A stretch of 64,000 nt of DNA from Botrytis cinerea B05.10. Taxonomy: Eukaryota; Ascomycota; Leotiomycetes; Helotiales; Sclerotiniaceae. The DNA is taken from contig NC_037320.1 in the NCBI RefSeq assembly GCF_000143535.2, forward strand, positions 1 through 64,000. The letters run 5' to 3'. The notes beneath the pieces are model-generated. The model ran no database searches and was not told the DNA's origin. It saw only the letters and a list, made by a program, of their open reading frames with translations. This document shows, one piece after another, positions 9,531 through 19,824 of this stretch. How positions within the stretch are numbered: the first letter of the stretch is position 1; the number at the start of each line of letters is the position of its first letter. Made by a program: the position numbers and the translations under genes.

Positions 9531-11558
9531 TTAAAACTTCACCGTCCCAGTGGTATTCTCCGACGATGATGTAGCTCTCTTCTCCATGAAATCTATAATA
9601 TCAAAAAGACTACGCTTGTAAAATCTTTCTTGAGAAGTCAAATTATTCCCCATAACACCAAAATGATGGTAATAGGTTCCCCATTCCCAGTTGTCAACCC
9701 AACTCCACATGAAAGCACCCATCACATGTACATTATCTTCCCAAATAGCCTTAAGCACTTCACTCATATACTTGATATAGTATTCCGAACGATCGACATC
9801 AAAAGCCATGTCATTATACGTTTCACCAGTACGTGGTGGACTCGGGAGACCAAATTCGGTGATTGCGACTGGGAGACCGTAGGTATTCCAGAAATAACCG
9901 AGCTGGGTTCGTAGATATACACCGGTATTCCACATCAAATAGTCAGGGTGATAACCAAAACTCCAGCCGTTGGCGGTGATTTCGGATAGTTCTACACAGT
10001 TGGGATACAATGTATTATCAGTTGAATTGTCTAGACCGCATGTCTTTGTGCCGGCCTCGTCGAGCAATGGAGCGACGATCTGAACGCTATATAGATCTGC
10101 CGAGACGAAATCTATAAAGTTGGTTAGAATGTGGATGGGAGAATGAACGGGATAGAGGGGAGGGATACCAAGTGTGCCGTTGAGATATTGAAGATCCGAA
10201 TCGCTTAATGGGACATAGTCCTGCCAAGTCTCCTTTACTGCATCCGGATAATCCTGACCCGTAAGGGGATTTAAAAACACGCCACAACCGAGATCATTAT
10301 ATCGCTCGGCAGCAGCAACATGTGTAACATTTGTAGGATCAAGAGGAACGCCAGGCGTACCACCTATCTTCAAACTCATTTTCCCGGTCCCATTCAACAC
10401 ATCGTGATAGAAATGATGGAGTCTCGCATGCGATTTTATGACTGCGTCAAACGATTTCCCATTGATACACGATTGTAGAGGTTCGTTGAACGAAATCCAA
10501 ATCGGCACGCGATCCGCGAAATGCGACATGACAATCTTTCCATAATTTACATATGCATCTTGAAAAGTGACATTCTTGTATGTGCTCTGAAAACCTTGGT
10601 TGGAACCAAGGGTATAAGATCTCTCCAAAAGCTCCGTAACTGGATCGTCTCCAAACCACTGCAAAGGAGAATCGTTATGAAGCAGCGTCACCGCCGGCTG
10701 CATACCCGCTTCGATGATAAAATTGATAAGATCGTCATAATGCTGGAGTCCCTGAGAGTTGACTGGTGTGCCAGGTAGCACGAATGGCATGATACGGGCC
10801 CAAGATATACTGAACGCGTAATACTTCACTCCAGCGCTCGCTAATCGTGTAATATCTTGTTTGTACAGGTAGTAATTCTCTACGGCGCTGAAATCGTTGG
10901 TGACTTGTCCGTCGGGATAAACATAGGAGAGATATGCGGCGGGAATGGATTGCGAAATTAAAGTGCGCATTTCTGCGGTTGTAGGAGCTTTTCCTTCATC
11001 CGCAATGGCACCTTCGACTTGAGCTGCTGCCCCTGTGACACCGAAGACAAAGTCTTCGGGGAAATAGTAGCAGTCTTGTGGATCATAGTCGAGGGGAGGT
11101 GGCAAGATTAGCTCGCTTGTGGGGATGGGGGTGGGGGAAACAGTCGTGGTGTAAATTCCTCTGGTGAAGTTGGCGATGATGCCAGTAGGTAGCGCATCCC
11201 AAAGAGATGACCAAGCTGCGTTTCCGTAGGGATTGGCTGTATCAGTCTGTTTGGTACCATTGGGATACCAGTTTCCCCAAGAAGTTGTCGATACGTTTCC
11301 GAAAAGGCTGCTCACGGATGCGTATGGCAAGCCATGGGTGGTTTGTGGTCCAGGAGTGACGGAAATGGCTGTTCGAGTAGTTTCCGTCAAGGTGTAGGAA
11401 AAGGAGCTGGTCTTGTATGTTGGTGTCCCGGATGGGCTGGTCATGGGAGTAGGTGATGCATTGCAATATGAACGTGTGGTAGGGTTCGCTCCAGGTATAT
11501 ACACCTGCTGGGCTACAGTGAGCGTGCTGAAAAGCAAACTCGCTACGGAGAGCTGCAT
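9531..11558 (-). CDS. Secreted GH1-family beta-glucosidase-like protein
   Basis: Single-exon gene of 675 residues. A signal peptide is likely at residues 1-17. Residues 20-160 form a Ser/Thr/Pro-rich N-terminal region with no domain I recognise. A GH1 (beta/alpha)8 domain follows from about 163 (FPEDFVFGVTGAAAQVEGA) to 655. Acid/base Glu359 lies in ISFNEP. The nucleophile is probably Glu568 in AITEFG, where most GH1 enzymes have TENG. FMWSWVDNWEWG (616-627) matches the GH1 aglycone-site tail. GH1 enzymes hydrolyse beta-linked glucosides; this one is predicted to be extracellular and N-glycosylated (many NxT/S sites). The extension of about 140 residues makes it longer than the usual 470-500 residues. 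A TATA-like TATTTAAAG lies about 95 bp upstream. Substrate cannot be deduced. Confidence 0.9.
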   Translation of the reverse strand: MQLSVASLLFSTLTVAQQVYIPGANPTTRSYCNASPTPMTSPSGTPTYKTSSFSYTLTETTRTAISVTPGPQTTHGLPYASVSSLFGNVSTTSWGNWYPNGTKQTDTANPYGNAAWSSLWDALPTGIIANFTRGIYTTTVSPTPIPTSELILPPPLDYDPQDCYYFPEDFVFGVTGAAAQVEGAIADEGKAPTTAEMRTLISQSIPAAYLSYVYPDGQVTNDFSAVENYYLYKQDITRLASAGVKYYAFSISWARIMPFVLPGTPVNSQGLQHYDDLINFIIEAGMQPAVTLLHNDSPLQWFGDDPVTELLERSYTLGSNQGFQSTYKNVTFQDAYVNYGKIVMSHFADRVPIWISFNEPLQSCINGKSFDAVIKSHARLHHFYHDVLNGTGKMSLKIGGTPGVPLDPTNVTHVAAAERYNDLGCGVFLNPLTGQDYPDAVKETWQDYVPLSDSDLQYLNGTLGIPPLYPVHSPIHILTNFIDFVSADLYSVQIVAPLLDEAGTKTCGLDNSTDNTLYPNCVELSEITANGWSFGYHPDYLMWNTGVYLRTQLGYFWNTYGLPVAITEFGLPSPPRTGETYNDMAFDVDRSEYYIKYMSEVLKAIWEDNVHVMGAFMWSWVDNWEWGTYYHHFGVMGNNLTSQERFYKRSLFDIIDFMEKRATSSSENTTGTVKF

Positions 11559-11653
11559 ATTTGAGCTCGAGGGTGAGGAATCAGGGAAACCTAATTTTTA
11601 GGAATAGACCAAGGGAATTGGGTGAATTATTGTGAAGCAACATAGGATGGGGT

Positions 11654-11662
11654 CTTTAAATA
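11654..11662 (-). promoter_or_regulatory. TATA-like box of the GH1 gene
   Basis: TATTTAAAG on the minus strand, about 95 bp before the start codon at 11558. Confidence 0.5.
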
Positions 11663-13135
11663 GAAAAGAATGGCTTGAAATCATCTATCTTTACTGGACA
11701 GTAAATATGCAGGTATTTTCCGCGGTATGATTCCATTCCCAGACCAGCTGTACCGTCAATACTCCAAAGATTCTGGTACGCCCATGCTTATTCCGGTAAA
11801 CAGGGTTTGCGGACGTGAAGGAGAAGTAGATAGTAGATCAGATTATCCTACCCACAACAAGAAAGGGTAAGTATGTGCGCACCTAGGTTTGTGGAGATTG
11901 GACAATACTAAGATCTATTTTGCAAAAAATCACAGCAAAGATACCAGAGAGAAAGTGCCGAGCAAGCGCGTTGTAAATGTGGCAGCTGTGTGCGCAATGT
12001 GCATTGGTGGAGAAGAAGTGCTTTTACCCACTTACGAGCCAGGTCCTTCGTATTCAATCTTTGATATACGAGAGGTCGAGGTTGGTACCCCATAATGAAG
12101 AATTAAAATCGTGGAGGTCATCGAAGTCTGTGCTGAAAGAAGTATATGCCCCGGCTATCCAGGGCAATGCATATCGGAGCGCAAACTCCCGCAAATGGAG
12201 TTTGTAGTAGATTTACCTAGTGTGCTTATAAACCTGAGTGGGCCCGGAGTTGGATCCCCTCGAGCCTCTCATGAACTACTTCGTAGTAAAATTAGCGGCT
12301 TTAGTAGTAAAGCACCACAGCATCAGCGAAAGGAGTCGAACTTCTACGTCTCGAAACGATCTCGTTTAATCCCGATCAAATTTCAGACTTTCGGGTGACA
12401 CGAATAAGGACATAAACCAAATAGCTTGATGAGAAGCTTTTTTTCTGCCAATCAGAATCATCGATGGCTAGCTCTAATGTGGCGTAAACTTACCTTAGCT
12501 TTCTGGAATTCTCAATTAGTATCTTCGTATATACGAGCTTTGAGCTCAATTGTGGGGCAATGTGTAACCAAATCTAGACCACATATCTTTTGGCGAAGGC
12601 AAAAGATCGACACTTCGTCAGCCTTATCTCGATTTACCCGGCACTAACTAAATTTTCTATTTTTCTTTCTCAAAAATGCCCTTCCTGTCCGATATCCATC
12701 TTTTTTCTTCGTATCATACGAGCAGCTTCGCATCCACATCAAGTTGGTAGAATTATAAGTGATCTGATGACATCATCTCTTGTCTTAGCTTTAATCCACG
12801 GATAATGCAGTCAGAAATACACACCGAGACACTCAAAGCACAATCTGTGACTAAACATCAGGACTTACATGTCTGCTTAGACAAAGGCACGGAGGATAAA
12901 CAAGTTTCTCGTATCGTTCGGACGAATTCTAGCATCTATTGTTTATTAAAATTTATTACTCTCGTTGATATCATATTTGTCTACGGAGTGGACGGTATGT
13001 AATTGGCATAACTTGAGAAACTAACTAGACATTAATATAGCAAATTGAAAGGAGTTGGGTTCATTAAAATTCGACTGGAGATTGACAATGCTTATGCCGT
13101 TAGTAAAACTCGAATTCCAGGAGTCTAGTTCGCAT

Positions 13136-13143
13136 TATATAAA
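13136..13143 (+). promoter_or_regulatory. TATA box of the carboxylesterase gene
   Basis: TATATAAA, 90 bp before the start codon at 13233. Confidence 0.55.
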
Positions 13144-13232
13144 GACCACTAGAGATGTATGTAATGTCCCCCCATATATCCATCCATTAATATTCTCTTC
13201 ACCACACATCCGAGCCTTCATTAATCTTTACG

Positions 13233-14992
13233 ATGAGAGTAGTTTTTATTCTCTGCATTCTCAGAGCTGCGTGTTTCTCGCAAGCCACCGCTTCAGGACA
13301 AAATGATACTACAATATCAACGATAGTCGACCTCGATTATGCTACGTACCAAGGTGAACAACTTACCAATGGTATCAATCAATATCTGGGTATGCGATAT
13401 GCAGCACCACCCTTAGGAAATTACAGATGGAGAGCACCTGCCGATCCTTCAACTGAAACAGCCATTCAGCCCGCTACTACAGTTGGTTTGCCCGATCTCA
13501 AACCATGATTTATTTGCACGCCCAGCACTAATTCGAGTATTGTAATAGGCACCACCAGCATGTGTCGGATCAAACCAAAACATTTCTAGTACTCTTTCCG
13601 AAGATTGCCTTTACGTCAATGTTTTTACTCCGTCAAATGCCACTACCGACTCAAAGCTTCCGGTTTGGTTCTACATTCAAGGAGGAGGATTCTCCCAGAA
13701 TGGTCTCCCCAATATCAATGGTACGGATGTACTATTGAAATCGGAGCTTAGCATTATCCTTGTGCAAATCAATTATCGAGTAGGTTTGTGGGGATTCTTG
13801 GCAAGTGAGAAAATCAAGTTGAATGGGAACTTGAATGCCGGTTTGCTAGACCAGCGAAAAGCCTTGCTCTGGGTACAAAAGTATATTATTCAGGTACGGC
13901 ACTATTTTGACATCCATTCAACATAATATCTGACATTGACAGTTTGGTGGTGATCCCGACCACGTTGTTATTCATGGAGACTCTGCCGGATCTGCCTCAG
14001 TTGCATTGCAGCTTGCAGCGCATGGAGGTCGTGACGATGGCTTATTCATCGGAGCAATTTCACAATCCCCATATTTTATTGGCATGAAAGCTATCAATGA
14101 TACAGAATCCCAATTTACCAATGTCTCAACGGCGCTCAATTGCTCTTCTTCTGCAGACCAACTTTCGTGCATTAGAAGCAAAGATACAGCAGCCATTCAA
14201 GCCCTCAATTTATCTCCTACGGTCATCATTTCTTCTGGTGCCGCATTAGTACCAAACTGGGCACCATGTATAGATGGGGAATTTATCAGAAATTACCCAA
14301 ATATCCTTTATCAAGAAGGAAGTTTTGTTAAAGTTCCGATAATCACAAGCGATGACACGAATGAGGGAACTGGATTCGTTACCAATGCCTCAACAAAAGC
14401 TCAAGTCTCAGAATTCATGTCCCTGCAATTTTCCTACTTGTCTGACACTCAGTTACAAGCAATAGAATCCCTCTATCCATTGATGGCCCCTCTTCCACTG
14501 CATGCGGCATACTTCCCCTCGCTCGCTCAAGCCTATGGAGAGGCCGTCTTCATCTGTCCCGGCCTGGAAATAGCAAGCTCCCAATCCTCGTTCAATGACT
14601 ACTCCCAGGTATGGAACTATCGATACAACGTCGAAGATCAGATATACGTTGCTGGAGGCTATGGCGTTCCTCACGTTTCTGAGAACACGGCCGTATTCGG
14701 AGTTGGACCTACTGGCTCAGGTATTGGAGTCAATGGTTCTTATTCTACATATAATGCACCCATTGTTCCAATAATTCAAACATATTTTATTAACTTCATC
14801 AAATATTTGGATCCAAATGGAGTGGAACAGAACTCGACGCTTACCAACTGGGATAATTTTGAAAGTGGACATGAACAAGGACAGAAGAGGTTACTCTTTA
14901 AATTGAACAATATCACCATGGAAAGTATACCGGAAGAGCAACTTGAAAGATGCTCCTTTTGGGCTGGAGCAACCTTGCAGACTCAGATTTAA
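13233..14992 (+). CDS. Secreted type-B carboxylesterase/lipase
   Basis: Three exons, 13233-13481, 13549-13893 and 13943-14992, giving 547 residues. The introns (67 and 50 bp) end in AATAG and GACAG; the first begins with a weak donor, GTTGGT, chosen because it restores the frame exactly. A signal peptide is likely at residues 1-20. Alpha/beta-hydrolase fold of the carboxylesterase/cholinesterase family: SEDCLYVNVF motif, oxyanion loop at IQGGGF, nucleophile elbow GDSAGS with Ser212, acid Glu339 in DDTNEGT, His442 in GVPHVSENTAVFG. The complete triad argues for an active enzyme hydrolysing esters outside the cell. GDSAGS replaces the commoner GESAGA. It is divergent to the GH1 gene across a shared 1.7-kb spacer. 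Exact substrate unknown. Confidence 0.88.
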
Positions 14993-15604
14993 TATCTCTT
15001 GTATATATTTCAGGCCCAGATATTATTGTAATGACTTTATAATTATTATTGGTGATGACCGATTTAAATTTGGTTGGGGGGAGGGGGAGGAAGGGGACTT
15101 GAGCAAAACAAGTAGTATAATTATCATCTCGAATCTAATTTATAATTGATATTTATTAGAAGATATCGCAGGTCGTAGGCATATGCAAGGGTAGGTGATT
15201 AAAATAATATTTAGTCTAATATTGGAAGCAGGCTCGTGGTAACGACTAAAATGGTTATATAAGTAATACTATACGTGATATTTAATGAATAATATATAAC
15301 GTAGTTTATTAGCATGTGGCCCATATCAGCATGTGACCCACTTCGAAAATCACCTAAATTAAGCTTTCTAAAATATTCAAATTTTAATAACTAATCAATA
15401 TTTCTTGAAAATAAGAGCGTAATTAATACTATTAAAAGTTCAAATATTCAAAAATCTAATTTTTACTTTTATATTCTTATTATATCAGAAAGTAAAGTGA
15501 AATTGTCACTATTTTCGTTATAAAAAAATCATTTTTATAATAACTATTATATAAAATTAGATTTCCAAGAATTAATTAAAAAATCTTATTATCTATATAA
15601 ATAA

Positions 15605-16012
15605 CGGCAAATTACTTTCATGCCCCTCAAATATCATTTATTTACTCTCATGCCCTAAAATTCAGAAATAATTTACTCTCATGCCTCTTAGATTCTATTA
15701 TAGAATATAGCCATTTTAGGCTAGATTCTATTCTTATCAAAATCGTACTATAAAATCTACCCTACTTTCGCCTATCATAGAATCTATACTTTTAGCTATA
15801 AAATCTACCCTTCTATCGCTTACTATAAAATCTATTCTTCTATAATTTTAACCCTAAAATAGATTCTATAATAAATTAATTTGTAATTTTTATATCTTTT
15901 TCAAATATAGAATCTAACCTCAAAAGACTAGAATCTATCCATTTGATTATAGAATCTAAAGGATATAAGAGTAATTTTTTTTCCAATTTTAGAGTATGAG
16001 AGTAATTTTCCG
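15605..16012. mobile_element. Mutator-like MITE with 9-bp target duplication
   Basis: 408-bp non-coding element. It starts CGGCAAATTACTTTCATGCC and ends in the diverged inverse, ...GAGAGTAATTTTCCG. The inverted similarity runs deep inward, through ACTCTCATGCC-like and AGATTCTAT-like words. It is flanked by a perfect 9-bp direct repeat, TATAAATAA (15596-15604 and 16013-16021). A 9-bp duplication with long inverted ends is characteristic of Mutator-like elements. No transposase. Confidence 0.75.
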
Positions 16013-17851
16013 TATAAATAAATTACTAGCCGTCGGGTAAAAAGAATCTTTCAGACTTTGGATTCATAGTAGCGTTTTTTTTTTTTTTTAAGATATATAA
16101 ATTTTTTAATTTATTTCTTTAATCTTTATAGGGGCCAGCCCTCAGACCCCTGATCCTCGCTATGCTCGAGATTTAATTATAAATAATAATAATAATAATA
16201 ATAGTTTATAAACTTTACTAAATCATTACTTCTAGCTTATATAAAGATATTAGAGATGTAATTAAACTTTAAAATGTTAAAATCTTCTAATTCTATTTTT
16301 AATTCTCTTTTCTTATTGTAAAAGAATAGGAGGTGGTAATGATCATATAAGAAAGCCTTCGCATATACTATACATAGAGTAAGTGGCTATACGTAGTAAA
16401 ATGAGGTGAATTGCTATATTATAATAGCAAGGTAAGGAAGACAATAAGAGCTAGGTATTTAATTCTTTAGAAGTCAATTTGGAAAATAGGAAATTTCGAT
16501 AATATTTTTAGATTTACAAAAGTGAAATTATAAATATTAAATATTAATAATATATAATTTTAAAGTTATATATTTTCATTTTTATATTTCTTTTTATTTT
16601 AATTAATTGATTGTTTAATCAATTAAAATTAAGAATTTAAATAACTTTTTAATAATATAGAAAAGGAGAATTAGAAAAGATAAAAAAAGTTATAATATAT
16701 TAAATACTTTTTTCAAAAAAAATGGGGTTTTCAAATGAATACTTTTTTTATTATAATTATAATTTCGTAAAAAGTTTGTAAAGTTATAAAATACATTTAT
16801 TGTTTTCCTTTACAATTTTGATTGAGAATTCCAATCAATAAGCTTTCCATTATATTTCTTTTCAAAAGTAATTTTATATATTCTTTTTGAATCTTTTAAT
16901 TGCTTAGGGAAACTTCAATTATTAAAAAGATTATTTTCTATTATATTTATAACTTTTTTGTTTTTGTTTTCTTTATTATTCAATATTTTATTTTGCTTTA
17001 TAAATTTATATCTTCTTCATTTTATACATTTAATATTTAAGAAAAAAGGAATATAATTTAGGGATTAAAGCAATTGAAAAAAAATAGTATCTTTATTATT
17101 AATATTCATAGAGAATCCCAGTATTCCTTTTTCTTTATTAATTGAAGTATATTTTCGTTTTTGTTCAGTTATTGGTTTTATAAAGACTATATAATAATAC
17201 GATTTTTTATTATAAACCAATTCTTTAAAAATAATATTATATATATATATATAATCACTCTTTATATACTTTTGACCTACGACAATAGTATGAAATCATT
17301 TTATTTTTTCCTTTTTCTATAAATAATCAAAAACTCATTTCAAAACAAAAGCGATTATAAGAATGCATATATTTTCTAAGATATATAATCAATTATATTA
17401 ATTATATTAATTAATTTTATTTATATAAATTGAAAGCTTCGCTTTCAATTTCATTTTTAGATTTTTATTAATAATTATAATTATTATGTTATTACCTTTC
17501 TCCAGTTATCAATTCCTTATAATTTCAATTCAATATAAAAGCTTTAATTTAGAAATATTTCGATTCCGATTTCGAATAAATATAATTCAATTAATTCTCT
17601 ATTGATTTCTTTTTCCAAATTTTCAAAAAACCTTAAATTGAATCCAGCAAGAATAATAATCGATTAGAGAGATTTTCATTAAATCATTATCCCCCTATTG
17701 AAATTGATTGACATTAATAGTAATTACTAAAAAATTCCTAGGAATAATAGTTAGTTATTAAAACAAGAACTTGAAAAAGGCCTAATTTTAATGTATTTTC
17801 AAATGACCCACATGATGATATGACTCGCATGCTAATAAACTACGTTAGCGT

Positions 17852-17923
17852 ATTTACTAATCAATTATATAGTATGTTTACTAATTAACTATATAGCGTG
17901 TTTATTAATCAACTACATAGTAT
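17852..17923. repeat. 24-bp satellite, block A (3 copies)
   Basis: Three head-to-tail copies of a 24-bp unit, consensus GTTTACTAATCAATTATATA plus GCGT or GTAT. Confidence 0.75.
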
Positions 17924-18029
17924 TATTAATATTATCATTAGAATGATCAAGTCAATATAGTACTATGATTCACACTGTTGTAATATTGCTTAGGGTTCTA
18001 AAAGCTAGGACTACGAAACGTATAGCTAT

Positions 18030-18052
18030 AGTGTCGAAAGGCGCTAGCGCAA
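18030..18052. repeat. GCGCTAGC palindrome
   Basis: GGCGCTAGCGCAAGCGCTAG near 18041-18060, a perfect inverted repeat of CGCTAGCG arms around a 2-base centre; the start is approximate. It lies in the segment that separates the two satellite blocks and shares the CGCTAGC core with the TIRs at 18427-18637. Confidence 0.5.
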
Positions 18053-18091
18053 GCGCTAGCACGGTCACATGATCCCTATCCCGACAAGTAT

Positions 18092-18265
18092 GTTTACTAA
18101 TCAACTATATATGTGTTTATTAATCAACTTTATAGCGCATTTACTAATCAAATATATAGCGTGTTTATTAATCATTTATATAGTATATTTACTAATCAAC
18201 TATATAACGTGTTTACTAATTAATTATATAGTATGTTTATTAATCAATTATATAGCGTGTTTAAT
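18092..18265. repeat. 24-bp satellite, block B (about 7 copies)
   Basis: Same 24-bp unit as block A, about seven copies (one of 23 bp). Because the unit is a multiple of three, one frame stays open and reads as a hydrophobic repeat. That frame has no plausible gene structure, so I treat it as non-coding. Confidence 0.75.
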
Positions 18266-18426
18266 AAATAGCATTTGATATATATGAAGATACTAGAGAT
18301 AAGCTATATCATCGCCTTTTTATACTAAGAGCACTTTTGTATAGATAGAATTAAAGTTAATAAGACGGCTTTATAACTTACCCCCAGCACTTCTACTAAT
18401 ATCCCCTATCATATTCTTTTGTAGAA

Positions 18427-18637
18427 TTTGTACAGCGCTAGCAAGGGTGTTGAGTTTTAAGGCCAACTGTCTTGCTTTTAAATGAGGTAAAACGCCTCAA
18501 AATAGAAGCATTGATCAGAATTCCAAAGCATCTAATGAATAATCTGGCAAGGAAACAAATCAGGCAACTCCAGCGTATACCGCAACCCTAACCCACGATG
18601 AGCTTAAATTATTGTATCCTTGCTAGCGCTGTACAAA
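18427..18637. mobile_element. 211-bp TIR element (Tc1/mariner-like MITE candidate)
   Basis: Perfect 20-bp inverted termini, TTTGTACAGCGCTAGCAAGG at 18427-18446 and its complement at 18618-18637. If TA at 18431-18432 and 18632-18633 is the target duplication, the element proper has CAGCGCTAGCAAGG ends, as in Tc1/mariner MITEs. No coding capacity. Confidence 0.6.
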
Positions 18638-18910
18638 CTTTCCAGATGAATACACTACTCCTAATAAATGTTAAATATTTAAAGTTTATTAGGGGTAGGG
18701 GAGAGTACATCGGCAATTTTGCTCAAGTCTTAGATGACTGATTTGCTTATACTCTAATTCGTTCGCTTTATTCTACAGACTTTAACCTCTCAATAACGAC
18801 ACAACATGTACCGACATACTGCCAGCAAAAGATAGCAGAGGCAAGCTGATGGGATATGTTATCATTGTGGGATACGTTTCAGTATGCCATATCAGTATCA
18901 TTTTTAAGAG

Positions 18911-19255
18911 TCACTTAAGTGTAAAGTGCCTGATATTCATACAATTTTGACAAGCAATCCTCCCCCTTTGGTCTACCGGTCCTCTCAAAGTCTTCAGCAA
19001 CACACAAATCCCTCGCCAACACAACTGCAACAAGCCCAGCCCTACAAATGTAAACTGCCTGATAGCCATGTATCTTTGACGAAAAGTCTCCCCCCTTGCT
19101 CCATTCATCTCCTGAGATTCCTTCACCACGACATCAATTCCTTGCGCACTCACGACTGCACCAGCTCCAATCCCAAAAACGTAACAACTGCCGTCCCATA
19201 ACACAGTGTCCAGAATCCACCGTCCCACTATTCTAGCCCCTGCGTCGCTACTCAT
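18911..19255 (-). pseudogene. Possible exon or relic with two internal repeats, unrecognised
   Basis: Open frame of about 114 codons in locally GC-richer DNA on the minus strand. Two halves resemble one another. The segment ending MAIRQFTFVG and the segment ending MNIRHFTLK each follow a block of similar hydrophobicity (residues about 27-70 and 71-114), and about 115 bp of DNA is duplicated in diverged form. No flanking exons were found on either side. Family not recognised. It could be a fragment of a duplicated membrane-associated gene. Confidence 0.3.
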
Positions 19256-19824
19256 GTATCAACCACACGCACGAGAGTCCATGCCAAACTCAAAACTCCC
19301 ATTTCCTTCTGCTTCTGCTTCCCTCTGAAATAGTACCAATGCAGGGCTCTTGCAGCGACCGGATTACACACGCTGAGGAATGACATTCCTTTGCCGGCTA
19401 CTCGTGGGGCACGAGACTGGCTGTGAGGTTGACGTCAAGGCTGGGCTGGTGTTGAAATAGGCCCGTGTTTATGGGATCCCGCCAATCGCTTCCCCTGCAT
19501 CCTGATCTGGCCAACTACAATTAGAGCTGATGGTCCTCCACAGACCCACTGCCACTGCCATGCCGGACATGAGGTTTCAGAGGAAATCTACCTCCATAGA
19601 GGATCGATCTTGAGAATCATAGTTGGGCATGCCCCATGCTCGCAGCTAGTGTATACAGTGGCTGCAAATCGTCAGAAAGCATTCCTTCCTTATATAAAGG
19701 CAAGTGCGCTTCTCTGTAGACATTCTTTCTCATCATATTATCCGCTCTTCCACTCCATCTTCACCTTTATCTTCATCTCCTATCAACCCACATCAGTACC
19801 TACACAACCACCCCAAGACTCAAT
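19256..19824. other. Upstream region of the NmrA-like gene
   Basis: No gene seen. Contains a TATA box at 19691-19698. Confidence 0.5.
19691..19698 (+). promoter_or_regulatory. TATA box of the NmrA-like gene
   Basis: TATATAAA about 130 bp before the start codon at 19825, followed by a CT-rich stretch typical of fungal transcription starts. Confidence 0.55.

Larger units (their letters stand above)
11559..13232. other. Intergenic between divergently transcribed secreted hydrolase genes
   Basis: About 1.7 kb. Contains the promoters of the GH1 gene (minus) and the carboxylesterase gene (plus). Short frames at 11.9-12.6 kb have no recognisable product. Nothing else seen. Confidence 0.6.
14993..18910. 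other. AT-rich repeat desert
   Basis: About 3.9 kb, mostly AT-rich with stops in every frame, typical of RIP-degraded repeats. It contains the MULE-type MITE (15605-16012), a poly-T run near 16075-16090, a GGGGCCAGCCCTCAGACCCC-type GC island at about 16132-16170, an AAT microsatellite at about 16181-16203, the 24-bp satellite blocks and a small TIR element. No gene was found. Confidence 0.75.

Noticed and set aside
11889..12207. Cys-containing short frame resembling a zinc-cluster start
   Set aside because: Cysteine spacing does not fit Zn2Cys6, frames are broken, and no downstream regulator domain exists.
12320..12400. Possible tRNA T-arm (GTTCGACTCC on the minus strand)
   Set aside because: The flanking stems do not pair, and no anticodon arm or acceptor stem could be drawn.
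13482..13548. Apparent premature stop in the carboxylesterase after residue 91
   Set aside because: A 67-bp intron with an AATAG acceptor restores the family sequence exactly in frame, so it is splicing rather than a lesion.
18069..18278. Open frame of hydrophobic 8-residue repeats, like a small membrane protein
   Set aside because: It is a direct consequence of the 24-bp satellite period in AT-rich DNA, with no promoter, splice or codon-use support.
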